Positions 11,514 through 21,066 are shown, counted from the first letter of the stretch. The stretch is DNA of 64,000 nucleotides from Loktanella sp. (GCA_024686085.1 JAIBDT010000002.1:1-64000), one strand, 5' to 3'. The notes: a model not told the origin generated them from the sequence alone. A program made the numbers and translations.

Positions 11514-12485
11514 TTAGGCGGCGCCGGGGATTTGAACTTTCCGGCCGCCTTCTTGAAATGCGTCAAAGGTTTGCGGCCAAGCAGTGCCGGGCCAACGGAC
11601 CTCCATCTCGCCCTTTTTGGGGCGATAGATAGCGGTATAGAGCGTGCCAAAACCAGCCTTAAATGCGGTCGAATAAAGCGGTGGCCGCAAGAACGCGTTG
11701 ATGAATTTTTCTTGTGGGTCACGGTGCAAGGTCAACCGCTGCAACAGATATCGCTCGCGTTCTACGGTGGCTGTAAATCGGGCATGACTTAGCCACTCTA
11801 CATTCTCTTGATGGTTAGTCGCAACAGAGGCCCGCGTGACAATCGTCGGCCGATCAGGGGCCATCATCGCGGTAAGATAGTTCCGCTTTTTGTCCAAAAC
11901 GGTGACGTTATAGCTCATGTGGGTCGGCACGCGTTCCAGCACCTTTCCAGCCTCTTCCGCCGTCGAACACGTCTGAAGAACGTAACGAAGAATCAGCGGT
12001 ACACCAAAGCCAACACCGACGATGCGTCGACCACCAAAGGTCAGTGAAATCGCCAACCCAGCATCGTTCATCCCATCAACAAGGCCAAACAACCCGTCTG
12101 ACGTGCCGATCACCTGCCGGCCCTGCCAAGCGGTGCGCAGGGTCAGGCTGTCAAACGCGTTGGGGTTGTAGTCATAGTTGCGCACCATGACGGGTTCTTT
12201 GCCATGCCAAATCGCCTGACTGCATCCCGACAAATAAGGCGGCGGACAGTAAAAAGACAGGAACCGCGCGGCTTGATCCCCACCGCCTGCCATTTCGCAC
12301 AGATCTTCATACAATGGCACAATTTCGGGCATATGCTCTTTGAGTGCGCGTCGGCATTCCAGATAACTGGGGCGCGCAGCATTACCCTCTTTCAGCCACC
12401 ACTTTTGATAGTCAGGCCAATATTCGGCGAAAAGCCCGGCCCACTTGGGGCCAGGCTGATCTTCACTGATGGCGCGCCAAAACAT
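11514..12485 (-). CDS. C45-family Ntn-hydrolase / acyltransferase
   Basis: Member of the acyl-CoA:6-aminopenicillanate acyltransferase (peptidase C45) family. Such enzymes are made inactive, cut themselves before a cysteine, and use that new N-terminal Cys to break or form amide bonds. The likely self-cleavage site is Gly87-Cys88 in PPPYLSGCSQAIW, followed by the conserved MVRNYDYNP. GLFGLVDGMNDAGLAISLTFGG is the next core strand pair and VATNHQ supplies the Asn/His region. Length 323 residues, no signal peptide seen, so probably cytosolic. It lies 8 bases after the ATP-grasp gene and 9 before the aminotransferase gene. Natural substrates of most bacterial members are unknown; here an amide made by the ATP-grasp partner is my inference. 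Confidence 0.82.
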   Translation of the reverse strand: MFWRAISEDQPGPKWAGLFAEYWPDYQKWWLKEGNAARPSYLECRRALKEHMPEIVPLYEDLCEMAGGGDQAARFLSFYCPPPYLSGCSQAIWHGKEPVMVRNYDYNPNAFDSLTLRTAWQGRQVIGTSDGLFGLVDGMNDAGLAISLTFGGRRIVGVGFGVPLILRYVLQTCSTAEEAGKVLERVPTHMSYNVTVLDKKRNYLTAMMAPDRPTIVTRASVATNHQENVEWLSHARFTATVERERYLLQRLTLHRDPQEKFINAFLRPPLYSTAFKAGFGTLYTAIYRPKKGEMEVRWPGTAWPQTFDAFQEGGRKVQIPGAA

Positions 12486-12493
12486 CGCTGCCC

Positions 12494-13951
12494 TTACATT
12501 ATTTTAAAGGCAGGGTCTTCAAATGCAGGCCCCGCATGAGCGACGGCCAACGGTTGGCCTTCAACGGATTGCTTGATGCCATGGATCCACTTTTTCGCAC
12601 GCTCATTGAGTTGGAAGTTCTTGGTCATTGAACGGCCACGCGTCACAAGAATACCGATGTCGGCACCTTCGTAACGGTAATCGCCTGGCTGCAAGATGCG
12701 CAAGAAGAACGCTTCGTTCTCGGATTCAACAGCGCGACGGTGATAATCAAATCGGTCATACACAACGCGGCCATCCTCAAGCATCTTGTAGATGCCTGTT
12801 TCGGGCACATTTGTGCAGATATCAACCGTATCATCCGTATGCTTGATCACCATCTGTGACCAACTATCGATCATGTCCGGGTTAGCCCAACGGTTGTTCA
12901 ACTCTGTTGTATCCAAATCGAATTTCTTCTTCGAGAACTCTAGCAAGTGGAACAAGAACAACGGCGCGTCCGCATGGGCAAATGCAGCGTGGTTCGTCAT
13001 TGACGAACAGCCAGTGATCCGTGGGTTCAACTCGCCCAGCCAGATATCACCCGTCTTTTTATCGATCAAAAAGTCGAGTTCAAAGTAACCGCGATAACCT
13101 TCTTTGCGGAGTTGTTCACCAAATTTGAAAGTCAGTTCCCGAGCTTTCTGGCGCACCTTAGGCGGGAACGCGGTGGACAGGATTTCATTGCCACACCAAC
13201 CGCCACGGTACGGGGTAAGGTCTTTAAAGCCAACAAGTTCAGTCATCAAAGGCCCAACGATTGTGCCCTCTTTAGTCGCACATGCCTCGATCGCCGAACC
13301 ACGGCAATCGATCCGCTTCATGATCTTGATTTCGCCCTCACCGACGATTTCATGCTCGTGACGACGGAAGTCGGCCTCGGACTTGATAAAGAACGTGGTA
13401 TGACCGCTATCGCCAAAGGCAGATTGCAGAACAAGGTCGTGACCAATGCCCGCCTTCTCACAAGTTTTCTTGAGATCATCGTAGTCTTTGACCTCGGCCA
13501 ACACGTTTGGCACGGACGGCACGCCTGCTTTGTTACCGATGCGGACGGTCTCGATCTTGTTGTCCATCTTCGTACGTAGCTTGGCCTTTGGGAACCAAAC
13601 TTCAGCACCCAACTCTTTTGACAACCGTTCGGTTTCCTCGTCGAACATCAAGAACACAAACTTGGGCTTGCCGCCACGGCGCTTGATAAAATCAACCACT
13701 TCTTTGTGCTGCAGCAGGTAGTTGTTAATATCCTCGATCGACTGGAACTCCGCATGCGGTTGCTCGGACGGGCAAAACACGTTCGGGTGCTTGCCGCCGT
13801 AACAGTCGATGTAGCAAATATATTTAAAGTTCTTTACCCATTCGTCGAGGCCCAACAGGTTAAAGTTGGTCGCAGAGATGAAGTAGACTGGGTCTTCGTT
13901 ACGATGGAAGAACCGCCTAATTTCCGAGATATTCTTTAGTACAGTCGCCAT
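12494..13951 (-). CDS. ATP-grasp carboxylate-amine ligase-like protein
   Basis: An ATP-grasp enzyme of 485 residues. A pre-ATP-grasp N-terminal domain covers about residues 1-125. The ATP-binding subdomains follow, with LQSAFGDSGHTTFFIK (175-190) as the flexible ATP lid. The metal-binding acidic residues lie in GYFELDFLID (288-297) and the ELNPRITG motif (307-314). A C-terminal region of about 150 residues is of unknown role. Such proteins are often auto-labelled biotin carboxylase, but there is no biotin carrier or carboxyltransferase gene nearby, and peptide/amide ligase activity is more likely. I chose 13951 because GGAAGGA lies just upstream; a longer reading frame from 14056 overlaps the decarboxylase gene. 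It lies 13 bases after that gene. Confidence 0.8.
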   Translation of the reverse strand: MATVLKNISEIRRFFHRNEDPVYFISATNFNLLGLDEWVKNFKYICYIDCYGGKHPNVFCPSEQPHAEFQSIEDINNYLLQHKEVVDFIKRRGGKPKFVFLMFDEETERLSKELGAEVWFPKAKLRTKMDNKIETVRIGNKAGVPSVPNVLAEVKDYDDLKKTCEKAGIGHDLVLQSAFGDSGHTTFFIKSEADFRRHEHEIVGEGEIKIMKRIDCRGSAIEACATKEGTIVGPLMTELVGFKDLTPYRGGWCGNEILSTAFPPKVRQKARELTFKFGEQLRKEGYRGYFELDFLIDKKTGDIWLGELNPRITGCSSMTNHAAFAHADAPLFLFHLLEFSKKKFDLDTTELNNRWANPDMIDSWSQMVIKHTDDTVDICTNVPETGIYKMLEDGRVVYDRFDYHRRAVESENEAFFLRILQPGDYRYEGADIGILVTRGRSMTKNFQLNERAKKWIHGIKQSVEGQPLAVAHAGPAFEDPAFKIM

Positions 13952-13964
13952 TTTCTGTCCTTCC

Positions 13965-16712
13965 CTATTTATTTTCGCTTTTTGTTTTTTCCTTATTCGC
14001 CAATGGTAACGTGGCCAAAGCCTCTGGCGTAAACACTCGTAAGCCCAAATCCGCACGGTAACCGTGAATTTCGTTCACATCCAATGCGCGCATGAATGCC
14101 AAGATTTCAGGACTAATCACCTGACCGGGAACCAAAATTGGGAACCCAGGTGGGTATGGGATGATAAAGCTGGCAGACACGACCTCTTGGCCCGCGTCCA
14201 GCATATCTTTCAAACCACCGTCCAACTCGAAATAATCGCAGTTCTTATCGTCGTAGCTAAGGTAATACGCGGACCGGATATCACCTTCGGGGGTCACATC
14301 ATCTGGTCGGAAAGCATCATGGAACCGGCTAAAGTCAGGAAGCGGCGGGTAGTTTTCCGTCAGGTTCTTGACCCTGCGATCAAATGACATGCGCTCCATT
14401 TTTGACGCGTCATCCAACCGGTCGTCTAGCTCTTTCGCAATCTCGACGAGGACTTCGATTAAGTACGCAACCGATGATCGTGTCGTCCCGATGTTGGTCA
14501 TAAACAGCACCGAGTTGCGCGATGTCTTGTTGATCTGGATCCCATATTTATCCATCAGGATTTTGGTCTTGAACGTATCACCGTCCCAGCCAGTGCCACC
14601 AACAGCCAACGTGACGCGGGTCGCATCCAAGACAAAGTCATCTTGCTCCCAGCAGTCCCAAATGTCGGTCCAACCTTGTTCGTCATCATGATAACTGGTC
14701 ACGCCACTTTGACGGTATTCCTCTGGGATCATGTCGCCAGCGGTCAATACCTTGAAGTATTTCTTCAACAATGGGTGGCTGGATATCGCACGGCGCATCG
14801 ACATCGCCGCCTCAATCTGGCGCTGCACAAATTCAAAGCCTTCAAGCTCGACTTGCCTGCGTCCTACGTCCAAAGACGCGATGATCTGATAATTCGGAGA
14901 CGTTGACGTGTGGGTCATATACGCCTCGTGGAACGATTGTTCGACCTCTCCCTTGAAGTCACTATCGCTAACGTGAATCATCGACCCTTGCCGCAGTGAC
15001 GTCAGGGTTTTGTGCGTCGATTGGGTCGCATAAACACGAACCCTTGCGTTAGGCGGCGGAAGAAGACGGGTGTTTAACAGAACCTCATCTGACGCGTCCG
15101 CAAGATCCGCTTGCTGTGCCTCATAGGCGGTTGCGTGTACATCCGTCTTTAACAGCTTGCGCAAGTTGTTTGCTGTGCGCATTGCCGTACGCTGGCGGTA
15201 GGTTGGGCTAAACCGCGCAAAAGCAAACCATGCTTCATCCCAAAGGAAAACAAGATCAGGCTTGATCGCAAGACATTCTTCCATGACGCGCTGAACGTTA
15301 TACACCAATCCGTCGAAGGTGCAGTTTGTCAGCAAAAGCATACGCACACGATCCAGCTTGCCTGCAGCTTTCAGTGCCAGCAACTGATGCTTGATCTCAC
15401 GTAGTGGGACCGCGCCATACATCGAGTATTCGTTCAATGGATAGCTATCGAGATAAACCACCTCGGCCCCCGCAAGGACCATGCCGTAGTGGTGCGATTT
15501 GTGACAATCGCGGTCGACCAGAACGATATCGCCAGGACGCACGATGGCCTGCACAACGATCTTGTTACAGGTCGACGTGCCGTTGGTGGCAAAGAACGTC
15601 TGCTTGGACCCAAATGCACGGCTGGCAAGCTCTTGGGCCTCTTTGATCGGGCCTTGCGGCTCTAGCAGACTGTCCAGACCACCAGAAGTTGCCGAGGTTT
15701 CGGCTAGGAAAATATTCGGCCCATAAAAGGCACCCATATCCTGAATCCAGTGCGATCGTGTGATCGACTTACCACGGCTGATTGGCATCGCGTGGAATAC
15801 GCCCGTCGGCTGCTTGGAATAGTTGACCAGCGCGGTAAAAAACGGCGTACGGTTTCTGGCCTCAACACCGCGTAGGATGTTCAGGTGCAATTCCATAAAG
15901 TCTTCTTGATTGTAAAACACGCGACGGCAGATACCCAAGTCCAGACCAGCGATATCTTCGACAGAACGATCCGTGACCAAATAGGCGTCCAACTCGGGAC
16001 GGACCCGTTGAATTAATCGGCAAAGTTCAGGGCCATAGCTTTCGGGTGCCAGTTCGCTTAGCGCATCACTCCCGCCCGCGCGGTTCAGATACTTTTGCAG
16101 AATTTCGTTGTCCAATTCGGACTTCAACACCAATCCCGGACGCACGACAATCGCTTGAATATTGTGGTTAAACAAAACCGCAATCAGTGCGTCTTCCAAG
16201 CTAGGAACAACAACCGCCTCATAGGTAAATGGATCTTCAGCGCGACGCATCCGCGAGACGTTGTTGCGCAACCAACGCTCTTGTTGGTCACTAACTGAAT
16301 CGACAATCAGAACCTCGAAATAGGGCCGCGCCAGTGCGCGCGCTTCTGGAGATAAAAGTGCCTCGTCGTCGTGCTCTTCTTTATCCATGCTATCGCGCTC
16401 TAGCGGAATACTCCGGCGGCGATATGCACCTGTTGTCAGGGCACGGGTCACACGGTGAACAGAAAATGCAAGATCTTCAAAACTGTTATGATCGAACATG
16501 CGCCGCATGTGATCAAAGGCGTTCATGCCCGGAAATGCCCAATAAGGCTCGATTAAAGAAAGCGAGCGAAACAGCTCTTCTGCTGCAGCCCTGTCTTTGG
16601 CGGTTACTTTCGCCGCCACTTTGCGCGCAAGAGAGCCGGTTAGCTCACGCAATTCGCTCCACCTGTCGATGCGCAGCTGCGTCGCAGAATAATAGTCGCT
16701 GACGGAATCCAT
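13965..16712 (-). CDS. Very long Orn/Lys/Arg-type decarboxylase
   Basis: PLP enzyme of the Orn/Lys/Arg decarboxylase major-domain family (fold type I), expected to turn a basic amino acid into a diamine or agmatine. The PLP lysine is Lys568 in TQSTHKTLTSLRQGSMIHV; DRDCHKSHHYG and WDEAWFAFARFSP are family motifs; FFATNGTSTCNK binds phosphate. At 915 residues it is far longer than E. coli LdcI or AdiA. About 130 residues (Arg/Glu-rich) precede the flavodoxin-like wing domain, and about 40 extra residues sit between WDEAW and STHK. GGGAGA lies 7 bases before 16712, which decides against the ATG at 16727. It is followed after 13 bases by the ATP-grasp gene. Confidence 0.85.
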   Translation of the reverse strand: MDSVSDYYSATQLRIDRWSELRELTGSLARKVAAKVTAKDRAAAEELFRSLSLIEPYWAFPGMNAFDHMRRMFDHNSFEDLAFSVHRVTRALTTGAYRRRSIPLERDSMDKEEHDDEALLSPEARALARPYFEVLIVDSVSDQQERWLRNNVSRMRRAEDPFTYEAVVVPSLEDALIAVLFNHNIQAIVVRPGLVLKSELDNEILQKYLNRAGGSDALSELAPESYGPELCRLIQRVRPELDAYLVTDRSVEDIAGLDLGICRRVFYNQEDFMELHLNILRGVEARNRTPFFTALVNYSKQPTGVFHAMPISRGKSITRSHWIQDMGAFYGPNIFLAETSATSGGLDSLLEPQGPIKEAQELASRAFGSKQTFFATNGTSTCNKIVVQAIVRPGDIVLVDRDCHKSHHYGMVLAGAEVVYLDSYPLNEYSMYGAVPLREIKHQLLALKAAGKLDRVRMLLLTNCTFDGLVYNVQRVMEECLAIKPDLVFLWDEAWFAFARFSPTYRQRTAMRTANNLRKLLKTDVHATAYEAQQADLADASDEVLLNTRLLPPPNARVRVYATQSTHKTLTSLRQGSMIHVSDSDFKGEVEQSFHEAYMTHTSTSPNYQIIASLDVGRRQVELEGFEFVQRQIEAAMSMRRAISSHPLLKKYFKVLTAGDMIPEEYRQSGVTSYHDDEQGWTDIWDCWEQDDFVLDATRVTLAVGGTGWDGDTFKTKILMDKYGIQINKTSRNSVLFMTNIGTTRSSVAYLIEVLVEIAKELDDRLDDASKMERMSFDRRVKNLTENYPPLPDFSRFHDAFRPDDVTPEGDIRSAYYLSYDDKNCDYFELDGGLKDMLDAGQEVVSASFIIPYPPGFPILVPGQVISPEILAFMRALDVNEIHGYRADLGLRVFTPEALATLPLANKEKTKSENK

Positions 16713-16784
16713 CGGTCGTTCTCCCATTTACAGGCCTTTTCACCGATCGATTCCGCCACTTGTAGGAAGCGTTAAGAACGATGA

Positions 16785-17759
16785 TTAACCTCTTATACCT
16801 TTACCCATATAGTCTACTCGGCCGTGGCCGAGTTGGGGTCTGCTAGCTTCAACTTCGGCCTCGATCGTCGCGGGCACATCAACGTGTAATCCAGCGCGTG
16901 ACCCTTGTGTCGGGATCGCGAGGGGCCCAAGTGACTTAAGAAAGTCATCCGTGCCGCTTGTGCGGTCATATACATCAAAATCAACCGAGCGATCCCGGAA
17001 GCTTTTCAAGACTTGACCAAGTCCCTTCATGCCTGTCTCACGTTGACGGCGAACCATGGAAAGGTCCACCTCAATCGGGAACATATCTTCCTGTCCGCCA
17101 GATTGGTGCAAGACCAACGACGTCGGGTCGATCACACAAGACTTGCCAATACCACCAGCACCAAGGCCATTTACATCAATGACATAGCACTGAAATTGCG
17201 CCGCAGTTGCACGCGCGATAGCCAGTTCCGCATCACGGTCTGTGGTGCCCGTCAGAACAGGGTGCAACAGAACTTCAACGCCTTGACTGGTCAACTGACG
17301 GGTGGTTTCTGGGAACCACATATCATAGCAAATCGACAGACCAAAACGGCCCACATCAGGCACATCAAAGACACAGAAATCAGTGCCAGCCGCAACGCCG
17401 GCTTCGTAAGGCAGGAATGGGAACATCTTAGCGTAACGACGGATCACTTCACCATCAGGATTGATGACAAGCGACGTGTTGTAAATACGGCCATCTTCTG
17501 GGTGCGTCAGAAACATCGATCCAGGGATAAGCCAAATTTTATGGCGGCGCGCTGCTTCGCAAAATTTCTCGATGACTTCGTTTTCTTGCGGCAACTTGAA
17601 CTTTTCAAGCGGACCAAACGGGGCCAACTCACTGAATAGAACCATCTGTGTCCACGGGAAACGAAGCATCAATACATCAAGGCGATGCATCATGCCTTCG
17701 ACGTTGGGCTGAAGGGCGTTGACATACATCTGTACGCCAGCAATTGCGAATGGGGTCAT
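16785..17759 (-). CDS. Carbon-nitrogen hydrolase (nitrilase superfamily)
   Basis: Cytosolic amidase-type enzyme with the full Glu-Lys-Cys triad: Glu44 (LFSELAPFG), Lys111 (RRYAKMFPF) and Cys144 (LSICYDMWFPE). About 270 residues form the catalytic alpha-beta-beta-alpha fold; the C-terminal tail (about 270-324) is extra. Family members cleave amides or carbamoyl groups (for example N-carbamoylputrescine) or act on nitriles; the exact substrate cannot be read. It is upstream of the decarboxylase gene by 72 bases, the head of the amine cluster. Placing it beside a decarboxylase suits an amidase acting on an amine-derived amide, but this is inference. Confidence 0.85.
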   Translation of the reverse strand: MTPFAIAGVQMYVNALQPNVEGMMHRLDVLMLRFPWTQMVLFSELAPFGPLEKFKLPQENEVIEKFCEAARRHKIWLIPGSMFLTHPEDGRIYNTSLVINPDGEVIRRYAKMFPFLPYEAGVAAGTDFCVFDVPDVGRFGLSICYDMWFPETTRQLTSQGVEVLLHPVLTGTTDRDAELAIARATAAQFQCYVIDVNGLGAGGIGKSCVIDPTSLVLHQSGGQEDMFPIEVDLSMVRRQRETGMKGLGQVLKSFRDRSVDFDVYDRTSGTDDFLKSLGPLAIPTQGSRAGLHVDVPATIEAEVEASRPQLGHGRVDYMGKGIRG

Positions 17760-17827
17760 GTAGAAAGTTCTCCGAACTTGCAGAGGGGCCCGACGCGGGT
17801 AATCAAAAGCTCTGCGTTAGGCACGCC

Positions 17828-18259
17828 TTACCCCCTTACTACAAGAACGGAAACAGGTGATCTGCTGACAACTCTGTCAGCGTTCGACCCCACTAAAAAT
17901 TCGCGAATTCGATCAGGTAGCGGTGCCCCGATTATGATCAAATCCGCCTCGGTCTTGTCGATCGTTGCCAAGACTTTCTTATGGATCTTACCAAAGGACA
18001 GATGCTGTTTAACCTTGATATCGGCAGGGACATTATCCTCGACGAGTTTGTTCAACGCGGTACTTGCGGCAGCTATGGCCTTTTCCTCAAAATCCTGCGG
18101 AAAGAACCCTTCAACCAAAGGGGTCCCCATATCAGGGACGACCGTCATGATATGCAAGGTGCCGCCAGAAACACGGACCATCTCAATCGCTTGTGGTAAG
18201 GCCTTTTTCCACGAGGCTTTCGTATTCAGGTCCAAGGTTAGCAAAACATTGTTGAACAT
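17828..18259 (-). CDS. Universal stress protein (UspA family) linked to TRAP transporter
   Basis: Single Usp domain of 143 residues: MFNNVLLTLDLN at the start, TLHIMTVVPD as second strand, ADLIIIGAPLPDRIREFLVGSNADRVV at the end. ATP-binding Usp proteins carry G-x2-G-x9-G-S/T; here the first Gly and the final GS are present but the middle Gly is missing (GAPL), so nucleotide binding may be altered. A strong AGGAGG overlaps the permease stop, so it is translated from the same message as the TRAP permease. In Halomonas a Usp protein (TeaD) encoded with TRAP transporter TeaABC modulates transport, which makes a similar role plausible here. Confidence 0.9.
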   Translation of the reverse strand: MFNNVLLTLDLNTKASWKKALPQAIEMVRVSGGTLHIMTVVPDMGTPLVEGFFPQDFEEKAIAAASTALNKLVEDNVPADIKVKQHLSFGKIHKKVLATIDKTEADLIIIGAPLPDRIREFLVGSNADRVVSRSPVSVLVVRG

Positions 18260-18270
18260 GGTGTTTCCTC

Positions 18271-21015
18271 CTAAGCGGATGCAGTTTTGCGAGTGACCCG
18301 CGCATTGCGGCCCCGCTGTAGGAATACCACCAGCCCCAAGAGCAAAAGCGCTGGAATGAACATCAGGTATTTGCTTGGCTGACCAACAGGTCTGAGAACA
18401 CGTAGAACCTCTTGATCCCAGTCCAATCCGGCCTGCGACGCAGCGCTATCGTAACCAACATCGTCAATGAACATCGCATCACCATCGTTTCGGAATGCAA
18501 GTCCCGCATTCTCAAGGCGTTCCTCGCCCGTAGCACCCTCTTGGATCTCCAATACAGCTACAAACTCAATCGGATCACCAAGGTCATTCACACCCGCGAC
18601 ACGAATACGTAGGTCTTCACCAACCGGGGTAGCAAGTGCGGCGGCCGCAATATCAGACGGAGCCTCCTCCGAATACGGTGGCGATACCATGTCCATCCAG
18701 AAACCCGGGCGGAACAGCGTGAAGGCAATCAGCAACAGGGCAACCGTCTCATAGATGCGGTTCTTAGCCAAGAACCAGCCCTGCGTTGCCGCCGCAAACA
18801 GCAACATCGCAATCGTGGCGACAATGAACACGAATATGCCCTGCCCCATCGTCACATCAATCAACAGCAATTCAGTGTTGAAGATGAACAAGAACGGCAA
18901 CGCAGCGGTACGTAAGCTATAGAAGAACGCGATAACACCTGTTTTGATCGGATCACCACCCGACACAGCCGCAGCCGCAAAACTGGCCAGCCCGACAGGC
19001 GGCGTCACGTCGGCCATGATGCCAAAATAAAAGACAAACAAGTGAACAGCGATCAGCGGCACGATCAGCCCGTTTTGCTGACCAAGCGTCACGATGACGG
19101 GGGCAAGCAACGCGGAGACAACGATATAGTTCGCGGTCGTCGGCAAACCCATCCCTAGGATCAGCGACAAGATCGCCGTCAGAAACAAGATTGCCAAGAT
19201 GTTACCGCCCGAGAGGACTTCAACAACATCAGCCAACGCAGACCCAACACCAGTCTGGCTAACAGCACCCACAATAATACCCGCAGTCGCAGTCGCGATG
19301 CCAATACCAATCATGTTTCGGGCACCTGTTTCCAGACCATCGATCAGGTCCCTGCCACCTTCACGAATAGCAGCAGCAATCGTGCCTTCGCCGCGCATCA
19401 TTGCGGTCAAAGGGCGCTGTGTAAGCAGGATGAAGACCATATATGTCGTCGCCCAAAATGCAGACAAACCAGGTGACAAACGGTCAACCATCAGGGCCCA
19501 AACCAACACAACGACCGGCAGGATAAAGTGAAGGCCTGAACGGATTGTCGGACCAGGCATTGGCAATGCAGTGACGGGCGCGTTCGGATCGTCCAACTCT
19601 AGCGGCTCTTCCTTGGAAGCCACGTAAAGCAGGCCAACATAGATCGCAGTGATGAATGCAAAGATAATGTAACCCGCAGAGTTCGGGAACGCTGGGCGAA
19701 TCCAGCCCATGCCGTAGTAAACCGCAAACGAAATTCCGCAGATGGCGGCAATGGTAAAGGCGATACCAATAAGGCGTTGCACAATCGGCTTTGGCACATA
19801 GGCACGAGGCAGACCTTCCATGCCTGCCTTCAGGGCTTCGAGGTGAACGATATAGACCAACGCGATGTAGGAAATAACCGCGGGCAGGAACGCATGTTTG
19901 ACCACGTCAAAATACGGAATGCCGACATATTCCACCATCAAGAACGCAGCAGCACCCATAACAGGCGGCATGATCTGACCGTTTACAGACGACGCAACTT
20001 CGACAGCGCCCGCTTTCTCGGAACTAAATCCAACTTTCTTCATCAGCGGAATGGTGAAGGTACCCGTTGTCACAACATTAGCAATGGACGACCCAGAGAT
20101 CAGACCCGTCATCGCAGAGGACACAACAGCGGCCTTCGCAGGACCACCCTTCATGTGACCCATCAAACTAAACGCAACTTGGATGAAATAGTTGCCCGCA
20201 CCCGCACGGTCCAACAACGAACCGAACAAAACGAACAAGAACACAAAACCAGTTGATACGCCCAAGGCGATACCGAACACACCCTCGGTTGTAATCCACT
20301 GGTGGTTCACGATTTCAGACAGGCTATTACCCTTGTGGGCGATGATGCTTGGCATGTTCGGGCCAAGAACCGTGTAGACCAAAAAGACGCTGGCGACGAT
20401 CATCAAGGCTGGGCCTAACGCGCGACGCGTGGCCTCAAGCAGCAACATGATACCAATGACGGCAACGACGTAATCTTGGGTAATCGGGGCGCCAACACGA
20501 CCAGAGATGTCGCGGTAATAAACAAACAAGTAAAGCGCAGCACAGGCTGCAACAACTGCAAGCGCCCATTCCCAAACTGGGATACGATCTTTTGGTGATC
20601 CAAGAACGACGGCCGCAACAACAACAAGTGCAATCAGGGGAATCCACCATGTTGCCGTAGAATCCTTAGCAGCAACCATAAACAGGAACGCCAGCACAAC
20701 AGGGACAACAATGCCAAGGCCGATTTGAAACTTGGTTCGGGCAGAGGGAAAGGCCGCGAAGGCTAGAAATATAGCAAATGCTAGGTGGATTGACCGGCTT
20801 TCGGTGTCGTTAAACACACCCCATCCAACAATGAATGGAATGGGGGAGGCGATCCAAAGTTGGAACAAAGACCAAGCAAGGGCAACAAGAGTCAAAAATA
20901 GGCCAACATTACCTGTGGCACCGCGACCACCAGTGTCAGACGAGGCTACAAGCGCATCCAACTCTTCTTGGCTCAGGCCACCGCGATCAATATTGTTTGA
21001 AGTGTCGGTCATCAT
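18271..21015 (-). CDS. TAXI-TRAP transporter fused 4TM/12TM permease
   Basis: Inner-membrane permease of a sodium-driven TRAP system in which the small (DctQ-like) and large (DctM-like) subunits are fused, as in the TAXI class. An N-terminal cytosolic stretch (about 40 residues, including LSQEELDALVASS) precedes many helices. VFLFVLFGSLLDRAGAGNYF, PVMGAAAFLMVEY and LGMGLPTTANYIV are typical DctM-fusion motifs. The C-terminal part (from about residue 780) is a soluble DUF3394-like domain between two helices. 914 residues. Two adjacent ATG codons (21015, 21012) follow GGGGGA; either may be used. It is downstream of the substrate-binding protein gene, separated by a hairpin. Confidence 0.93.
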   Translation of the reverse strand: MMTDTSNNIDRGGLSQEELDALVASSDTGGRGATGNVGLFLTLVALAWSLFQLWIASPIPFIVGWGVFNDTESRSIHLAFAIFLAFAAFPSARTKFQIGLGIVVPVVLAFLFMVAAKDSTATWWIPLIALVVVAAVVLGSPKDRIPVWEWALAVVAACAALYLFVYYRDISGRVGAPITQDYVVAVIGIMLLLEATRRALGPALMIVASVFLVYTVLGPNMPSIIAHKGNSLSEIVNHQWITTEGVFGIALGVSTGFVFLFVLFGSLLDRAGAGNYFIQVAFSLMGHMKGGPAKAAVVSSAMTGLISGSSIANVVTTGTFTIPLMKKVGFSSEKAGAVEVASSVNGQIMPPVMGAAAFLMVEYVGIPYFDVVKHAFLPAVISYIALVYIVHLEALKAGMEGLPRAYVPKPIVQRLIGIAFTIAAICGISFAVYYGMGWIRPAFPNSAGYIIFAFITAIYVGLLYVASKEEPLELDDPNAPVTALPMPGPTIRSGLHFILPVVVLVWALMVDRLSPGLSAFWATTYMVFILLTQRPLTAMMRGEGTIAAAIREGGRDLIDGLETGARNMIGIGIATATAGIIVGAVSQTGVGSALADVVEVLSGGNILAILFLTAILSLILGMGLPTTANYIVVSALLAPVIVTLGQQNGLIVPLIAVHLFVFYFGIMADVTPPVGLASFAAAAVSGGDPIKTGVIAFFYSLRTAALPFLFIFNTELLLIDVTMGQGIFVFIVATIAMLLFAAATQGWFLAKNRIYETVALLLIAFTLFRPGFWMDMVSPPYSEEAPSDIAAAALATPVGEDLRIRVAGVNDLGDPIEFVAVLEIQEGATGEERLENAGLAFRNDGDAMFIDDVGYDSAASQAGLDWDQEVLRVLRPVGQPSKYLMFIPALLLLGLVVFLQRGRNARVTRKTASA

Positions 21016-21066
21016 AGTCCCCCTGTGCGGCCAGCGTTGGGCCTGCGGTGTCTTATTTTAAGACGT

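Noticed and set aside
12494-13951. Biotin carboxylase
   Set aside because: ATP-grasp motifs are present but there is no biotin carrier or carboxyltransferase, and the neighbours are amine and amide enzymes.
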